Below, one piece after another: positions 9,268-20,606 of a stretch of DNA of 34,812 nt. The position numbers and the translations under genes were made by a program. The DNA is from Nemertoderma westbladi. Its lineage: Eukaryota > Xenacoelomorpha > Nemertodermatida > Nemertodermatidae. The stretch is taken from the NCBI GenBank assembly GCA_032718475.1, contig JAUCBJ010000507.1, positions 1-34,812 on the forward strand, read 5' to 3'. The notes beneath the pieces were generated by a model. That model was given only the letters and a program-made list of their open reading frames with translations, was not told the DNA's origin and did no database searches. Every line of letters starts with the position of its first letter. Position 1 is the stretch's first letter.

Positions 9268-9862
9268 TACATAGAGACATACATAGAGACATACGTAGAG
9301 ACAAACATAGAGACATACATAGAGACATACATAAAGACATACATAGAGACATACATAGAGACATACATAGAGACATACATAGAGACATACATAGAGACAT
9401 ACATAGAGACATACATAGAGACATACACAGAGACATACATAAAGACATACATAGAGACATACATAGAGTCATACATAGAGACATACATAGAGACATACAT
9501 AGAGACATACATAGAGACATACATAGAGACATACATAGAGACATACATAGAGACATACATAGAGACATACATAGAGACATACATAGAGACATACATAGAG
9601 ACATACATAGAGACATACATAGAGACATACATAGAGACATACATAGAGACATACATAAAGACATACATAGAGACATACATAGAGACATACATAGAGACAT
9701 ACATAGAGACATACATAGAGACATACATAGAGACATACATAGAGACATACCTAGAGACATACATAGAGACATACATAGAGACATACATAGAGACATACAT
9801 AGAGACATACATAGAGACATACATAGAGACATACATAGAGACATACATCGAGACATACATAT
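9268..9862. repeat. 12-bp minisatellite (ACATACATAGAG)n
   Basis: About 49 head-to-tail copies of a 12-bp unit with rare substitutions. Because 12 is a multiple of three, long frames are open (repeated Met-Ser-Leu-Cys and Met-Tyr-Val-Ser on the minus strand). There is no start context, splice signal or non-repetitive domain, so I do not call a gene. Confidence 0.95.
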
Positions 9863-10669
9863 ATAGATAGTGAATTCCTTTACAGTAAGAAGTCCTAACG
9901 GTCTTCTAATAAGAAATCGATCGATGTTTAACAGCTTTATACAGTATGAAGGAACACGGCAAACAATATTATCATGATGATTCGGCATTAGAAAGTAAAA
10001 ATCATTATGACAGTGGGTGGTAACTAGTAAGGACGTTCAATAATTATTATTGCATAATTTACTTAACAGATAGCGTATAATATCCTACACTACAATGCTT
10101 GCATATTCTTATATATTACAGCGCGCGGTACATCACATATTCATTGGAAACGTCAGTCTCAGTAGCTCTACCTATGATAGTTAATAAATTGTTAGTAATC
10201 CAATGGTATACTGTACGTATACATGTACTGTCCAATAATCCATGTATATATTTCTCATTGAAACCCTTTGCTGCTCGAATTATGTTTACTGATTTAAAAA
10301 AAAAGTTTGGATCGATTCACCTGAAAACAGTCTAAAATAACACATTAATAGCAAAAAATTAAATTTCTTTTTTTAGTTGAATATTTTTAATGAATGTGCT
10401 CAGGAACAACAATGAGCATTAATGGATCCGCATTACCTATCATATTACCATTACGCACACACCCGCCACAATACCTGGATTAATTAATTACGGATTATTA
10501 ATTATTACCATTAGGAAATAGTAACAAACTGTATGTATCTGATAAATTTCCATGGCGTTTTTTTATTTTTTATTTAACCAATTTTTTATTTAACACTTGA
10601 CATTATTATTTGCGCGAATTCTATTTAAGTGAATCAACAATGAAAATGATAAATCAATGAACAAGTTAC
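9863..10669. other. No gene seen
   Basis: AT-rich DNA with short open frames only. No RNA gene, transposon end or conserved protein motif was recognised. Confidence 0.6.
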
Positions 10670-10797
10670 AGTGGCAATGCCAATGCCAATGACAATGCCA
10701 ATGCCAATGACAATGACAATGACAATGACAATGCCAATGACAATGACAATGACAATGACAATGACAATGACAATGACAATGACAATGCCAATGACAA
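10670..10797. repeat. Hexanucleotide repeat (CAATGA/CAATGC)n
   Basis: About 21 copies of CAATGM in tandem. Both strands stay open (Met-Pro/Met-Thr on plus, Cys-His on minus) purely because of the 6-bp period. Confidence 0.95.
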
Positions 10798-11227
10798 GCT
10801 ATTCTATCCAAACAAAAAATGATAGACAATTAATAGCAGAGTTCATTGTTTCATTTTTTCCTTTTCTTGACATTTACTGATATTTAAGTGATAATTCTCC
10901 TGGTGAGGATCTAATTTTGCCAAGACTCCGCTATCACTTCCACTAAAAGATATGGTCTTATTTTCTGATTTATCTCAACATAATGCCACTTTCTAAAAGA
11001 AATAAAATCTGAAATTAAAAAAAAATTAAATTAACTCCTACCTGCCACATTATTATCTGATCGTTTTTACCCATATACGGATGATGCCGTTCTGTTTGGG
11101 GTTCAAATTTAGCTTAATTTACGCATATGGGTAGCTGGGTAGGTAATTCAGTTCAGATAATCAGCTTTTACTCTCGTAACTAACTAATGTTATATTGCGT
11201 TTTAAGAGAAAGAGTTAGGTTTATTTG

Positions 11228-11366
11228 TTAGGTGTTTGGTTAGTACTGCTAGGTATAAATGTTAGGTGTTTGGTTAGTACTGCTAGGTTTATTTGTTAGG
11301 TGTTTGGTTAGTACTGCTAGGTTTATTTGTTAGGTGTTTGGTTAGTACTGCTAGGTATAAATGTTA
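11228..11366. repeat. 34-bp tandem repeat, about four copies
   Basis: The unit contains GTTAGGTGTTTGGTTAGTAC followed by TGCTAGGT and either TTATTT or ATAAAT. The two end variants alternate between copies. It is unrelated in sequence to the 34-bp satellite in the crystallin intron. Confidence 0.9.
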
Positions 11367-11740
11367 GGTGTGTAGTAGAATTTAGAAATAATGTTATGCA
11401 TACTGTGCACTATTCGTAGATTGTTTGTTGCAAGTTGTCGCACCTCCTGATCTCAAACAGGAAATAGAGCCTTTGCGCAACACGTGATAAAAACTTATGT
11501 TAAGTGTCACTTGAAAATATTGCAAGCAAATTTGAATATAAGCAAATTTCCCTTAATCACTTTTACCCCCTAGCAGTAGACTGAGTAATTCCGGCCGGCT
11601 TAATAAGAAATACCTGACTACTGGCTACTGAACTAGAGCAAAAACGGCTCTAACGATTTTGATGAAATTTTGCATGAACCATGAAAAGAGATTTCTATGG
11701 GTAACTGTGAAATCGCGGTTTAAATTGAAACATCTCAACT

Positions 11741-11937
11741 TGTTTTATTTCGAAAAATAGGCCCAAAACACGAAAATTGCCATAGGCGCAATGATAAAAA
11801 CACCAGCTGGCACTCATGAAAAATGTATAGAGATGGCATGGTAATGCATTCAATAGGAAGGGTCAACTAACAAAGAAGTACTTTCTGTGCCAAGTTTTAT
11901 TACTCTACTCTACAACCTAGACAGTGTAAGCAAACAT
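11741..11937 (+). repeat. Dispersed repeat X, copy 2
   Basis: It matches 8832-9033 in inverted orientation. The preceding segment (11711-11750, ATCGCGGTTTAAATTGAAAC and on) recurs at 12313-12350, so the repeat unit probably begins further upstream, perhaps near 11630. No protein motif. Confidence 0.6.
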
Positions 11938-12312
11938 TAACTGGTTTAGCTGGCTATTACAGTCTCAGCTGAATAACGCTTCCCAAAGCATCCTATGGGA
12001 AAATCGACAAGGTTACTCACTTTGCTATGTTAATTGGCATGCAAGCTAAATGACTGTTAGTTACACAGTGTGTTGGCTGCATTGATTGCACTGTACTCTC
12101 AATTAATAATAATTGTTTTATTTTGAAATTTTTGTGCCAACATTAATACTGTGGAGGCTGCATGCTTATAAGGCTGAATGTTTACTCAGCCTCATAATGA
12201 TTCTCCATAAGGCTAACATTATAGTTGGAAATATAAAAATCTGTTATAATAATAAGATAATTGTTGTATTTAATTTAATATCGTGGTTTACATTGATTAG
12301 TGTAAATTGTTA

Positions 12313-12350
12313 ATCGCGGTTTACATTGAAACATCTCAACTTGTTTTATT
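12313..12350 (+). repeat. Dispersed repeat X, short third copy
   Basis: ATCGCGGTTTACATTGAAAC followed by ATCTCAACTTGTTTTATTT, nearly identical to 11711-11750. Confidence 0.6.
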
Positions 12351-12984
12351 TATTACAAAAATAAGAACGAATTTGTCTTATCACTTCTTGTGCGCGATTG
12401 TATTGAATTCATGACAACTGCTGTTATTATTATTAATCAATTGACACCTCGACTCCCCTCGGACTACCGGGACTACCCTCACACTAATTTATTATAAGAA
12501 AGAACAAAAAGCTTTTACTGGACTCGAGGGCCTACTGTCTCCTACAACTTGCTTCACGGGCCGCTAGGCCCGTCTCTAGTTATACATAATTAATTATGAA
12601 TTGTAATTACATACATACACAATTTCAATTGGTTTGAATAAATATGAAGGCTCTTGTTCTTAAATATTCAATTTGAGTGGAATAAGACAGAAAAGTGTTA
12701 GTTGTGAGTGGAGAACCAATTAAAATATTATAAATAAATATATACAGTATGAACTTGCGTGCCCGGGAGTGAAAAATAAGTTGCCAATATTTTAACCACT
12801 ATTTTAGAGATTAATAAACAAACAATAATACAGTATATAAATATTACAGTAAACAATAATACAGGCCTTCATCGGGGCATACCGAAATTGAAAACACCGT
12901 ATAAAATGAGGAATTGGCAATGGCCTTAATGCTGAAATTTTCTAACGTTTGTGATAGTTATTATCCATAAATCACTATTATTAA
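12351..12984. other. No gene seen
   Basis: AT-rich DNA ending at the TTAA that flanks the piggyBac-like element. Nothing else recognised. Confidence 0.6.
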
Positions 12985-13204
12985 CCCTATTAAACCCGGG
13001 GGGGGGTCATAATGACCCCCCCCACTGTGGTTTTTTTATTATAATTCTGAAACAAACGCAGTTGGGAATCTGAAATTTTATGACTTTTCCTAAAAATCTA
13101 TTGTCTTCATGGTAGTGAAAACCGTTTTCAAAAATATTGGGTACTTTTCGAGTTATAGCACCATTTTTTAACCCTACTTTTGGCACTTTTTTTGAGACGT
13201 TTTT

Positions 13205-14035
13205 TGAAAATTACATTTCATTAAATATGAATTGTAACATCTCTATTTTTGATTTACACCGGTTTTTTGGTGTTAGAAATTGGATGGAATTCATATAAAT
13301 TGATTTAGAAATTTCAAACTTGTTTTTTTCGACGGGTGCCAAATTTTGGTGCCAGCACCAAATTTTGAAATAAGTCAATTTTGTAAATTGATTGTTTGAA
13401 ACTTGTTTTTTACGCAATTGGGGTTTTTTGGGTTTCTGGATTCGATGAAATATATACGAGTTGCACCAAGCGTATGAAACTTGTATGTTTCGGTGCTGTG
13501 TACAAATTTTGGTGCTAGCACGAAATTTTGAAAATCCATTCAATATACAAAATTGCTTGTGACAATTTATTTCTTGCGTTTTAAGAGGTTTATGGCTGTT
13601 CTGAATTCAATGGAAAATATAAATATCAAACTAGACATCTCAAACTTGTATTTTTCGGATGTGGGTGCAAAATGTGGTGCTAGCACCAAATTTTGAAAAC
13701 CATCAAATATATCAATTGATTGTGTCACCTTGTTTCTTGCGTTATACGGGTTTGTGATGGTTCTGAATTCAATGGAATCAGTAAAAATTTCATAAGAGTT
13801 CTCAAACTTGTATTTTTCGCCGGTGGGTGAAAATTGTTGTGCCAGCACCAAATTTTGGAAAATATGCAAATTGATAAGTAGATAGTATCACCTTGTTTCT
13901 TGCGTTATACGGGTTTATGAGGGTCCTGAATCCGATGGAATCAATAAAAACAGCACTGGACATCGCAAACTTGTACTTTTTGGTGATGAGTACGAAATTT
14001 GGTGCTAGCACCAAAATTTGAAAATTACGCCGAAA
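13205..14035. repeat. 163-bp tandem repeat inside the piggyBac-like element
   Basis: About five diverged copies of a roughly 163-bp unit. The marker TTTCTTGCGTT falls at about 13568, 13731 and 13894, with degenerate versions near 13404 and 13242. Each unit also has GGTGCTAGCACCAAATTTTG or a close variant, which contains the short palindrome GGTGCTAGCACC. Minus-strand open frames across it are repeat artefacts. Confidence 0.8.
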
Positions 14036-14470
14036 AATACAAGTAGCAATGATCTGGCATATTAGAAATGTATTCCATTAGAATCAGCGCCCTCGAAAAC
14101 CTGAAAATGTGAATTTATAGCATCGTATAAGTGAATTAAAAATTTTGTGTTCTAACTGAAAAGTGCTGGTTACTTGTTTTTTTCATTTTTTTCCTACGCA
14201 GAGAGGACTAAACAGCCATTTATAGTAATCATATCATTTTTAAATATTTTCCAATGTATTTTGCACCCCAGAAAACCTGTATTGAAAAATAAATAGCCGA
14301 AAATGTAACTTTCAAATTTTGTGAAAATTGTGCACTTGTAATTTTGGTGCTGCAATATAACCACCCCAGTACATTTTTTCGAAAATTTCTTTTTCGGTCG
14401 GATCCAGACAAGTGATACCTACGTACAAACAAAAAATCAGACGTTTTCGTAAATATTTGTAGATTTTAGA

Positions 14471-14494
14471 GGGGGGGGGGGGGGGGGGGGGGGG
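14471..14494 (+). repeat. Poly-G tract (24 G)
   Basis: An uninterrupted run of 24 G forms part of the right subterminal palindrome of the piggyBac-like element. It could form G-quadruplexes. Its length may be unreliable in an assembly. Confidence 0.9.
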
Positions 14495-14555
14495 TCAATA
14501 TGACCCCCTCCCGGTATTTGTACAACATTTTATAGCCCGGTACTAATAGGGTTAA

Positions 14556-15580
14556 ACCTAAACTTTATTCTATCTATATCGATAGCAATTTGTAATAATA
14601 CATAATACACGTTGGAATATGTAACATGTTGAAATCATAAAGTTATATATTTAATATAAGTGGTGGGGCTGACCTCGCGGAAACGAACAAAAACAAAATG
14701 GGATAAATTAACTCTAAATTATGGTATATTTCGTTCACCGGCCTTTATTCAAACTAGGTACTATACACTGCACAAGGGCACGCAAAGTAATATATTAAAT
14801 ATTTTAGGTGTGGAGGCGACCCAATTTGTAAGAAATTTTAAAACTTACTGTATGTCGTGTCGATAGTATAGATACTGAGATATTAATTTATCAAGTCAGC
14901 ACCTCAACGAAATGAGATAGATAATTATTAAAACTAGAAAGCCAGCAAGCTGGCTGGAAGGAGCCCGGGGGAAGAATCCTATTTACAAGACTATTACGAA
15001 TAAACCTTGTCGGTCAGCAGTAAGTAAACTAAACAATTGTCTAAACTATAAGGCGTGGGGCTAGCTGACTTTGTGGCTCGTCCCACATAATAAAAAATGA
15101 AACTTTGCTATGACAACACACCCGGTTCTTTTAAATTTGCGTGATTTGAGTTTTATGCTCGCACCACTATTTGTAAGAAATGTTAAAACTTATCTGACAG
15201 TATGCCAATGTAGTAATGGTATTAAAATATAATTAATTTACACTATTAATGCTTCAGCTAAAAAAATGATGCTAATCCTATTTAATAAAAAAAAATAAGA
15301 ATATTATTTTTAAGAACATTCTACATATATCCTATACAAAATAATCAGCCCAATGATTCGTGGAATAATAATATAATCCTACTGCAGTGGTATATTTTAT
15401 TTTGTTTATTGACAACTCAACTCTTTTCTGTCTATCCCTGAGAGCTGATAAAGGATGTGTAGACTCAGCCAGCAGCCAGCAGCAGGAGGGGTGTAGTCAA
15501 GAAATTCTGCATTGATGGAATTCTATCTCAGGCAGCCCTGCACTCAACCATTCCTACACAGCTAGCTGCTGCAGCAGGGG
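14556..15580. other. No gene seen; short duplicated blocks
   Basis: ATTTGTAAGAAAT followed by TTAAAACTTA occurs near 14824 and 15169, and GTGGGGCT occurs near 14662 and 15056. This suggests two diverged copies of a repeat about 350-390 bp apart. No coding motif. Confidence 0.4.
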
Positions 15581-15679
15581 GTTGTGGCGGTGCAATTTTT
15601 GTCGATAAGCCGGCACAGCATTCTTAAAAATGCAGCTGCAATGCAGCATGCCAATCCTATGTAGTAGTAGTAGTAGTAG
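15581..15679 (+). mobile_element. 3'-end fragment of the LINE-B family
   Basis: The sequence from GTTGTGGCGGTGCAATTTT through AAGCCGGCACAGCATTCTTA to the GTAGTAGTA tail matches the last about 85 bp of LINE-B (22594-22676) almost exactly. It is a severely 5'-truncated copy ending in (GTA)n (15661-15679), the usual result of incomplete reverse transcription. It lies upstream of the crystallin start. Confidence 0.85.
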
Positions 15680-16249
15680 CAGCTCAGGGAGGAGTTGATA
15701 CTTTACCATTGCTTTTAATTTCGCGACCAAATAATTTCAAAAAACGAAATATATCGAATGCCACACATAGAATCGATCAGATATTTTGTAACGCCATTAT
15801 GAACCACCAAAGCAATTTACTTTTAAAATTTCAACAAAATCGCCGGACAGGAAGTGCCTGAACCTTGATAATTATCAGTCAGTCAGTCAGTCAATGTTAT
15901 ATATCCTGAGATTTTTACAGTAAGTATCCCGCCTGTTGAGCGGGCTCCTAATGAATCATGATTAAATACTCAGCCAATCATTTTGTAAGGTAAACAAAAT
16001 TAGCTTATTAGTCTGGCTCATTACAATGCTGCTTTTGAGTAGTAGTGAGGTGCTTGGACTAGTTCCCAGCTAGGCTAGGCAATAGCAAGCATTTCAAGAA
16101 ATGAGTGAGCTGGGTATTGAGAAAAAAATAATTTATATTGTATACTTGGACTTACTTTATGCATATACTGTATACACCAAGTGAAAAGCACATGCTTACG
16201 GTATTGGTTTATTACAGTTCTGGATTGAATTTAACACAAAATAAATAAA

Positions 16250-16293
16250 TATATAAGATTTTTAGTATTTATTTTTCAAGATATTATTTGCAT
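16250..16293 (+). promoter_or_regulatory. Possible TATA box and octamer upstream of crystallin exon 1
   Basis: TATATAAG (16250-16257) lies 97 bp before the chosen ATG, and ATTTGCAT, the POU octamer, is at 16286-16293. In such AT-rich DNA both can occur by chance. Position relative to the start codon is the only support. Confidence 0.3.
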
Positions 16294-16346
16294 TTCGAAT
16301 AACATCAAACTCATTCATTCTATTGAGGTAATATTTGCTGTTCCAA

Positions 16347-16555
16347 ATGGCAATATTCGCACCGCTACTTATTGCCATGGTAATCGGTACGAGATGCGTT
16401 GCAGCTGTAGACCTTTGTGAGCCTCTCATAGAACTCTATCCCGAGGACAACCTCGGTGGAGTTGGAGTGGAAATCACTTCGGAAACTGACGCGGCCCAAT
16501 TTGCAGTTCAAACAAGTAACGAAGCAGTTGTTTCGGTCGACGTCAAGTGTGGCAC
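16347..16555 (+). CDS. Beta/gamma-crystallin, exon 1: signal peptide and first Greek-key motif
   Basis: I chose the ATG at 16347 because it begins a clean signal peptide (MAIFAPLLIAMVIGTRCVAA, cleavage likely after Ala20). The mature part opens VDLCEPLIELYPEDNLGG, the first beta-hairpin of a crystallin fold, and ends NEAVVSVDVKCG. The donor is at 16556 (CAC|GTAGGT), phase 2. Joined to the acceptor at 25632 it gives Thr-Trp and an unbroken crystallin domain. Reading through instead hits TAG at 16557. The protein is predicted to be secreted, with Cys residues that could form disulphides. The calcium-site box NEAVVS keeps the first Asn and last Ser of the canonical N/D-N/D-x-x-S/T-S but lacks the fifth-position Ser/Thr. 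Animal relatives include the sponge protein geodin. The exact orthology is not known. Confidence 0.75.
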
Positions 16556-16727
16556 GTAGGTATACAACAAAGTAATAAATTATTATTTAGATATTATACT
16601 GATTAGTTATAAGGCGATATTAAGGATTAGTCAACCAGACAGACCTGTATAGTATAAGAGTCAATTCGTTTTGAGTCTCCAATTAGTCTACTCAAGACGA
16701 CTTTATTATCCCACGTTTAGGGATTAA

Positions 16728-17190
16728 CCCCCACGCAACCCCCACATCACCTCTCCCATTACTTACCCCCAACCCCCACGTTACCTCCCCCATTACTTAC
16801 ACCCAACCCCACGTTACCTCTCCCATTACTTACCCCCAACCCCCACGTTACCTCTCCCATTACTTACCCCCAACCCCCACGTTACCTCTCCCATTACTTA
16901 CACCCACCCCCACGTTACCTCTCCCATTACTTACCCCCAACCCCCACATTACCTCTCCCATTACTTACCCCCAACCCCCACGTTACCTCTCCCATTACTT
17001 ACACCCACCTCCACGTTACCTCTCCCATTACTTACACCCAACCCCCATGTTACCTCTCCCATTACTAACCCCCAACCCCCACGTTACCTCTCCCATGACT
17101 CACACCCAACCCCCACGTTACCTCTCCCATTACTTACCCCCAACCCCCACGTTACCTCTCCCATTACTTACCCCCAACCCCCACGTTACC
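16728..17190. repeat. 34-bp satellite, left block
   Basis: About 13 copies of a 34-bp unit containing ACGTTACCTCTCCCATTACT followed by TAC[AC]CCCAACCCCC. The same unit resumes at 22677, on the far side of LINE-B. It lies in crystallin intron 1. Confidence 0.95.
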
Positions 17191-17247
17191 CACGTGGGTC
17201 ATGTGCGCCAGAGTAGATATGGGTGATGGGCCTCATATCTGACTCCA

Positions 17248-17607
17248 TTGCGACACCCACCCTGTGGAATGGCAAACCAGGGTGTGGTATTTGCCCCGAG
17301 AGCTGACTCAGCAAAAAAGCACCCCCCAACCCCCACTATGGATTACATTAGCAATGCGGAGGTCCGGCCACTAGAGGCCAGTGGAATTACCGGACACAAT
17401 CGGCCTCACAGGCGTCAGTTAACTCCTGACCGGCTGCCTGTCTCACCCCCTACTGGAGAGAGAGCAGCCAACAATTCTTTGAGTCCCTTTCCTGATGACC
17501 TTTCTGGCCCAAACCCTGGGTCACCAGGAAGGCCAGATTGTGATGGGGAGAGGGATTCTGGAGTTGGAGGCTACTCTCATGTTCCACCCCGACCAACAAA
17601 GCCATAA
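17248..17607 (+). other. LINE-B 5' region, possible short ORF
   Basis: A 119-codon frame, rich in Pro, Gly and Arg, begins inside the LINE 5' region and ends just before the endonuclease frame. It has no domain I recognise (no CCHC knuckle, no coiled coil). It may be a first ORF or just an open 5' untranslated region. Confidence 0.25.
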
Positions 17608-17663
17608 ACACTACACTAAACAAAGCACTAGCCTCAGTAAACACCCTAACACTCGGGTCACCA

Positions 17664-19078
17664 ATGCGACAAGGTAAGCTGACTGCCTTGGTAGATAAGC
17701 TTTCTCTTAGCACAGTGGGTGTTCAAGAGCACCGAATGCAGACTGGACAGTCTGATGAGGTTCTGATTAAGGACATGGGGGGTGGTTGGCGACTCGCCCT
17801 CGCGTCAGCAGGTGATAGTGGCAATGGTGGAATTGGTCTATTGATGAATCCAACTGCACATGCAGTATTGGACAAAATAGACCAAATCTCTAACCGCATC
17901 ATCCGTTGCCACTTCTCATGTTCTGGAAGACTGGCTAAGAAGTTTCCTAAGGTGGTTCTGATTGTGTGCTACTCTCCAACTAGTGTTGCCCCTGTAGAGG
18001 AGGTGGAAAATTTCTACCACAATCTACAAGCAGCTACTGATGGAGTGGATCAGCATGCATTCTTAACATTCCTGGGAGACTTTAATGAAAGTCTGCATCA
18101 ATCACCTACATCGCCCTGGGTCTATAGCAATAGTGTTAACCGAAATTCTGTCCATCTTCAGGATTTTATCTCTGGAAATGGATTGTTTTCGGCTGGAACC
18201 CCTTTCAAGAAGCGAACTGGAAAGCTATGGACTCATAGTGGACCCAGTGGTCACAAGTCCCAGATAGACCATATTCTGTTTCGTAGGAAATACAGGAGCT
18301 CTATACAAGACTGTAATGCATTTACACTTCGACCCTTCTCCAGTGATCACCGCCTTAATGTGGCCAAGGTAAGACTTAGTCTGCGTGCTAGCAGAACAAC
18401 GAAATCTGCCTTGCCGCGACATGACTGGTCCTCTATGTTGCAACAGCCAAGTGTGAGATCCAGCTTCACACTACAGCTGAGCAACAGGTATGAGGCTCTT
18501 GCCTCTGAGGCGGCAGATCACTGTGAGGGCTATACTGCCTTTACAGAAGCAGTTAAGTTAGCAGCTGCAGAAACAGATCCTGTATACCCTCGAAACAGGA
18601 AAAGGGCCCCCTGGACTGACAACAAAATTCAAAAGTGCCGAAATGACCTTCATAAGGCGCAGAAAGAGTCCCGACTCAAACAGACCACAGCGGCCAAGAA
18701 TGCAGTTAAGGCTGCATCTAGGTCTCTGAACAGGCAGTACTCTGCTAATCTACAGGAGCTAATAAACTAACAGGTTGATGCCATCAATGATGCTGACGAC
18801 AGCAGGCAATCTTCCCAGGCATGGAAATCGATCAATCTGCTTACTGGACGGAAAAGCCAACCAACCACCAAGGTTAAGGCTGAATCACCAGCCAATCGCC
18901 TCAATAGTTGGAAAGCCCACTTTGAAAAGCTCCTCAATAATGACAGGATATTGTCTGATAACTTTATAGAAGTAAAAGTGTCTGAGTCTGTACTCCCAGA
19001 TATTCCCATTGGCGATATCTCCTTTGCAGAAGTGAAGGCTGCTGCAAAGAGCATTAACCCAGCAAGTCCCGGACCATG
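17664..19078 (+). pseudogene. LINE-B ORF2, endonuclease half
   Basis: The frame is open from about 17643. It shows GKLTALVDKLSL, then VQEHRMQ (catalytic Glu) near 17720, GGIGLLM, CYSPTS, GDFNE near 18078, a WT-HS-GP block, QIDHILFRRKY near 18260 and SSDHRL near 18342. This is the order of an apurinic-type LINE endonuclease. After the nuclease comes a basic linker. A single TAA at 18768-18770 interrupts, after which the same frame continues through LNSWKAHFEKLLNND and FAEVKAAAKSIN until the insert, with TGA at 19076-19078. The ATG at 17664 is not certain to be the true start. Confidence 0.8.
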
Positions 19079-19255
19079 AATGCTTCAATGAAATTTCTTG
19101 AAATTTTTATTGTGAGCATAAAGTGGACCTATTAAGAAAATTCCAAACTTTGGTTAACGTACATATATGGGAAGATAGATTTTACATAGGGTCTACAAAT
19201 GTAGACGTTAGGACTTCAAGGGTACAAAAATACACTTATTTTGTGCATAAATATG

Positions 19256-19486
19256 TGCAGACAGTGGTGCAGACACGGGTGCAGACATTGGTGCAGACAG
19301 TGGTGGAGACAGTGGTGCAGACAGTGGTGGAGACACTGGTGCAGACAGTGGTGCGGACACTGGTGCAGACAGTGGTACAGACACCTGGTGCAGACAGTGG
19401 TGCAGACACCTGGTGCAGACAGTGGTGCAGACACTGGTGCAGACAGTGGTGCAGACACTGGTGCAGACAGTGGTGCAGACACATGC
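19256..19486. repeat. 12-bp minisatellite (CAGACAGTGGTG / CAGACACTGGTG)n
   Basis: About 19 copies, with AGTG and ACTG variants partly alternating to make a 24-bp higher period. Frames in all registers stay open; they are artefacts. Confidence 0.95.
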
Positions 19487-20310
19487 ATCATGCTGCAAGA
19501 AGGCCTTTTAGCAGTTTCAACAGCCCTTTTCAGCATTTATCATGCTGCACGAAGGCATCTGAACAGTTTCAATAGCTATTTTCAGCATTCTCATATTGCA
19601 CAAAGCCCTCTGAACAATTTCATATGTTATTTTTTAGCATTTATGCTGCATGAAGGACTTTGAACAGTGTTATAACTTTCAACAGCAATTTTCAGCTTTT
19701 CTCATGTTGCACAAAGCCATCTGAACAATTTCAACTGTTTATTTTCAGCATTTATCATGCTGCATGAAGAACTCGGTGAACAGTTTTATCAACTCTTTTC
19801 AGTATTTCACCTTCTGTGCGAAGGCCTGAAAGTTTCAAAACTTATTTTTTAGTCTTTCTCAAGCTGCTCGAAGACCTCTGAACAGTTTCAACAGCTCTTT
19901 TCAGCATTTATCATGCTGCACAAAGCTCTGAATAGTTTCATTTCAAAATCTTTTTTCAGCGTTTATCATGCTGCACAAAGGTCTCTGAGCAGCTTTGAGA
20001 GATCTTTTATGTATTTTTCAAACTGTGCGAAGGCCCCTGGGCAGTTTTATCGGTTCTTTTCAGTTTTTCTCATGATACATGATACCCTCTGAACAATTTC
20101 AACAGCACTTTTAAGCATTTATCATGCTGCACAAAGGACTCTGAACAGTTTTAGTGGCTCTTTTCTAGTATTTAACATGCTGCGCGAAGGCCTGAATAGT
20201 TTCAAAAGTTCTTTTCAGTATTAAAAATGCAGCAAGAATGTCTCTAACTAAAGCGTTTTGACAGCTCGTTTCAGTATTTGTGATGCTACTTGACTGCTTG
20301 AAGGCCTCTA
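19487..20310. repeat. Degenerate 53-bp tandem repeat
   Basis: About 15 diverged units carry TCATGCTGCACAAAGGCCTC, then TGAACAGTTTCAACAGCTC and TTTTCAGCATTTA. Unit length varies (about 51-58 bp), indicating an old array. Confidence 0.8.
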
Positions 20311-20354
20311 AATAGATTTGGTGGGGTTGAAATGAACATAAGAACCCAGTGTTC

Positions 20355-20606
20355 ATGTCAATATTGACATTAGATGTCAATATTGACATGCAATAAAACA
20401 TATCATTAAAATTATTACAAACAACAATATACAATGGTTGGATTCAACAATATTTTAATTAAAATAGATATTCTCTTTACAAAAAAACATTTCTACTTTT
20501 CAAATCACAATATTTAAAAAATTTATGATCAAAACATGTCAATATTGACATCATGTCAATTTTGACATGGAACATGTCAATATTGACAACAATGTCAATA
20601 TTGACA
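20355..20606. repeat. Cluster of ATGTCAATATTGACAT palindromes (six copies)
   Basis: Perfect 16-bp palindromes lie at 20355-20370, 20374-20389 and 20536-20551. A one-base variant is at 20553-20568, and near-full copies are at 20574-20588 and 20592-20606. They form two groups about 150 bp apart, with 1-6 bp between copies inside each group. Confidence 0.9.

Larger units (their letters stand above)
12985..14551. mobile_element. Non-autonomous piggyBac-like element
   Basis: Both ends are flanked by TTAA (12981-12984 and 14552-14555), the target duplication of piggyBac transposons. The ends form an inverted repeat starting CCCTATTA (left CCCTATTAAACCCGG, right reverse complement CCCTATTAGTACCGGG). 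Just inside each end is a palindrome, GGGGTCATAATGACCCC on the left and GGGGTCAATATGACCCC on the right. These features fit a piggyBac family known for CCCT-starting ends. No DDE transposase was found. The interior is a 163-bp tandem repeat plus AT-rich DNA. Confidence 0.8.

Noticed and set aside
9182-9988. Minus-strand frame of 268 codons made of Met-Ser-Leu-Cys repeats
   Set aside because: It is the 12-bp minisatellite read in one register. Other registers are equally open and there is no unique domain.
18225-19088. Minus-strand frames opposite LINE-B
   Set aside because: They are shadows of the endonuclease frame, with no motifs of their own.
19123-19663. Overlapping frames of Cys/Arg/Trp or Ala/Asp repeats on both strands
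   Set aside because: They come from the 12-bp CAGACAGTGGTG minisatellite and vanish outside it.
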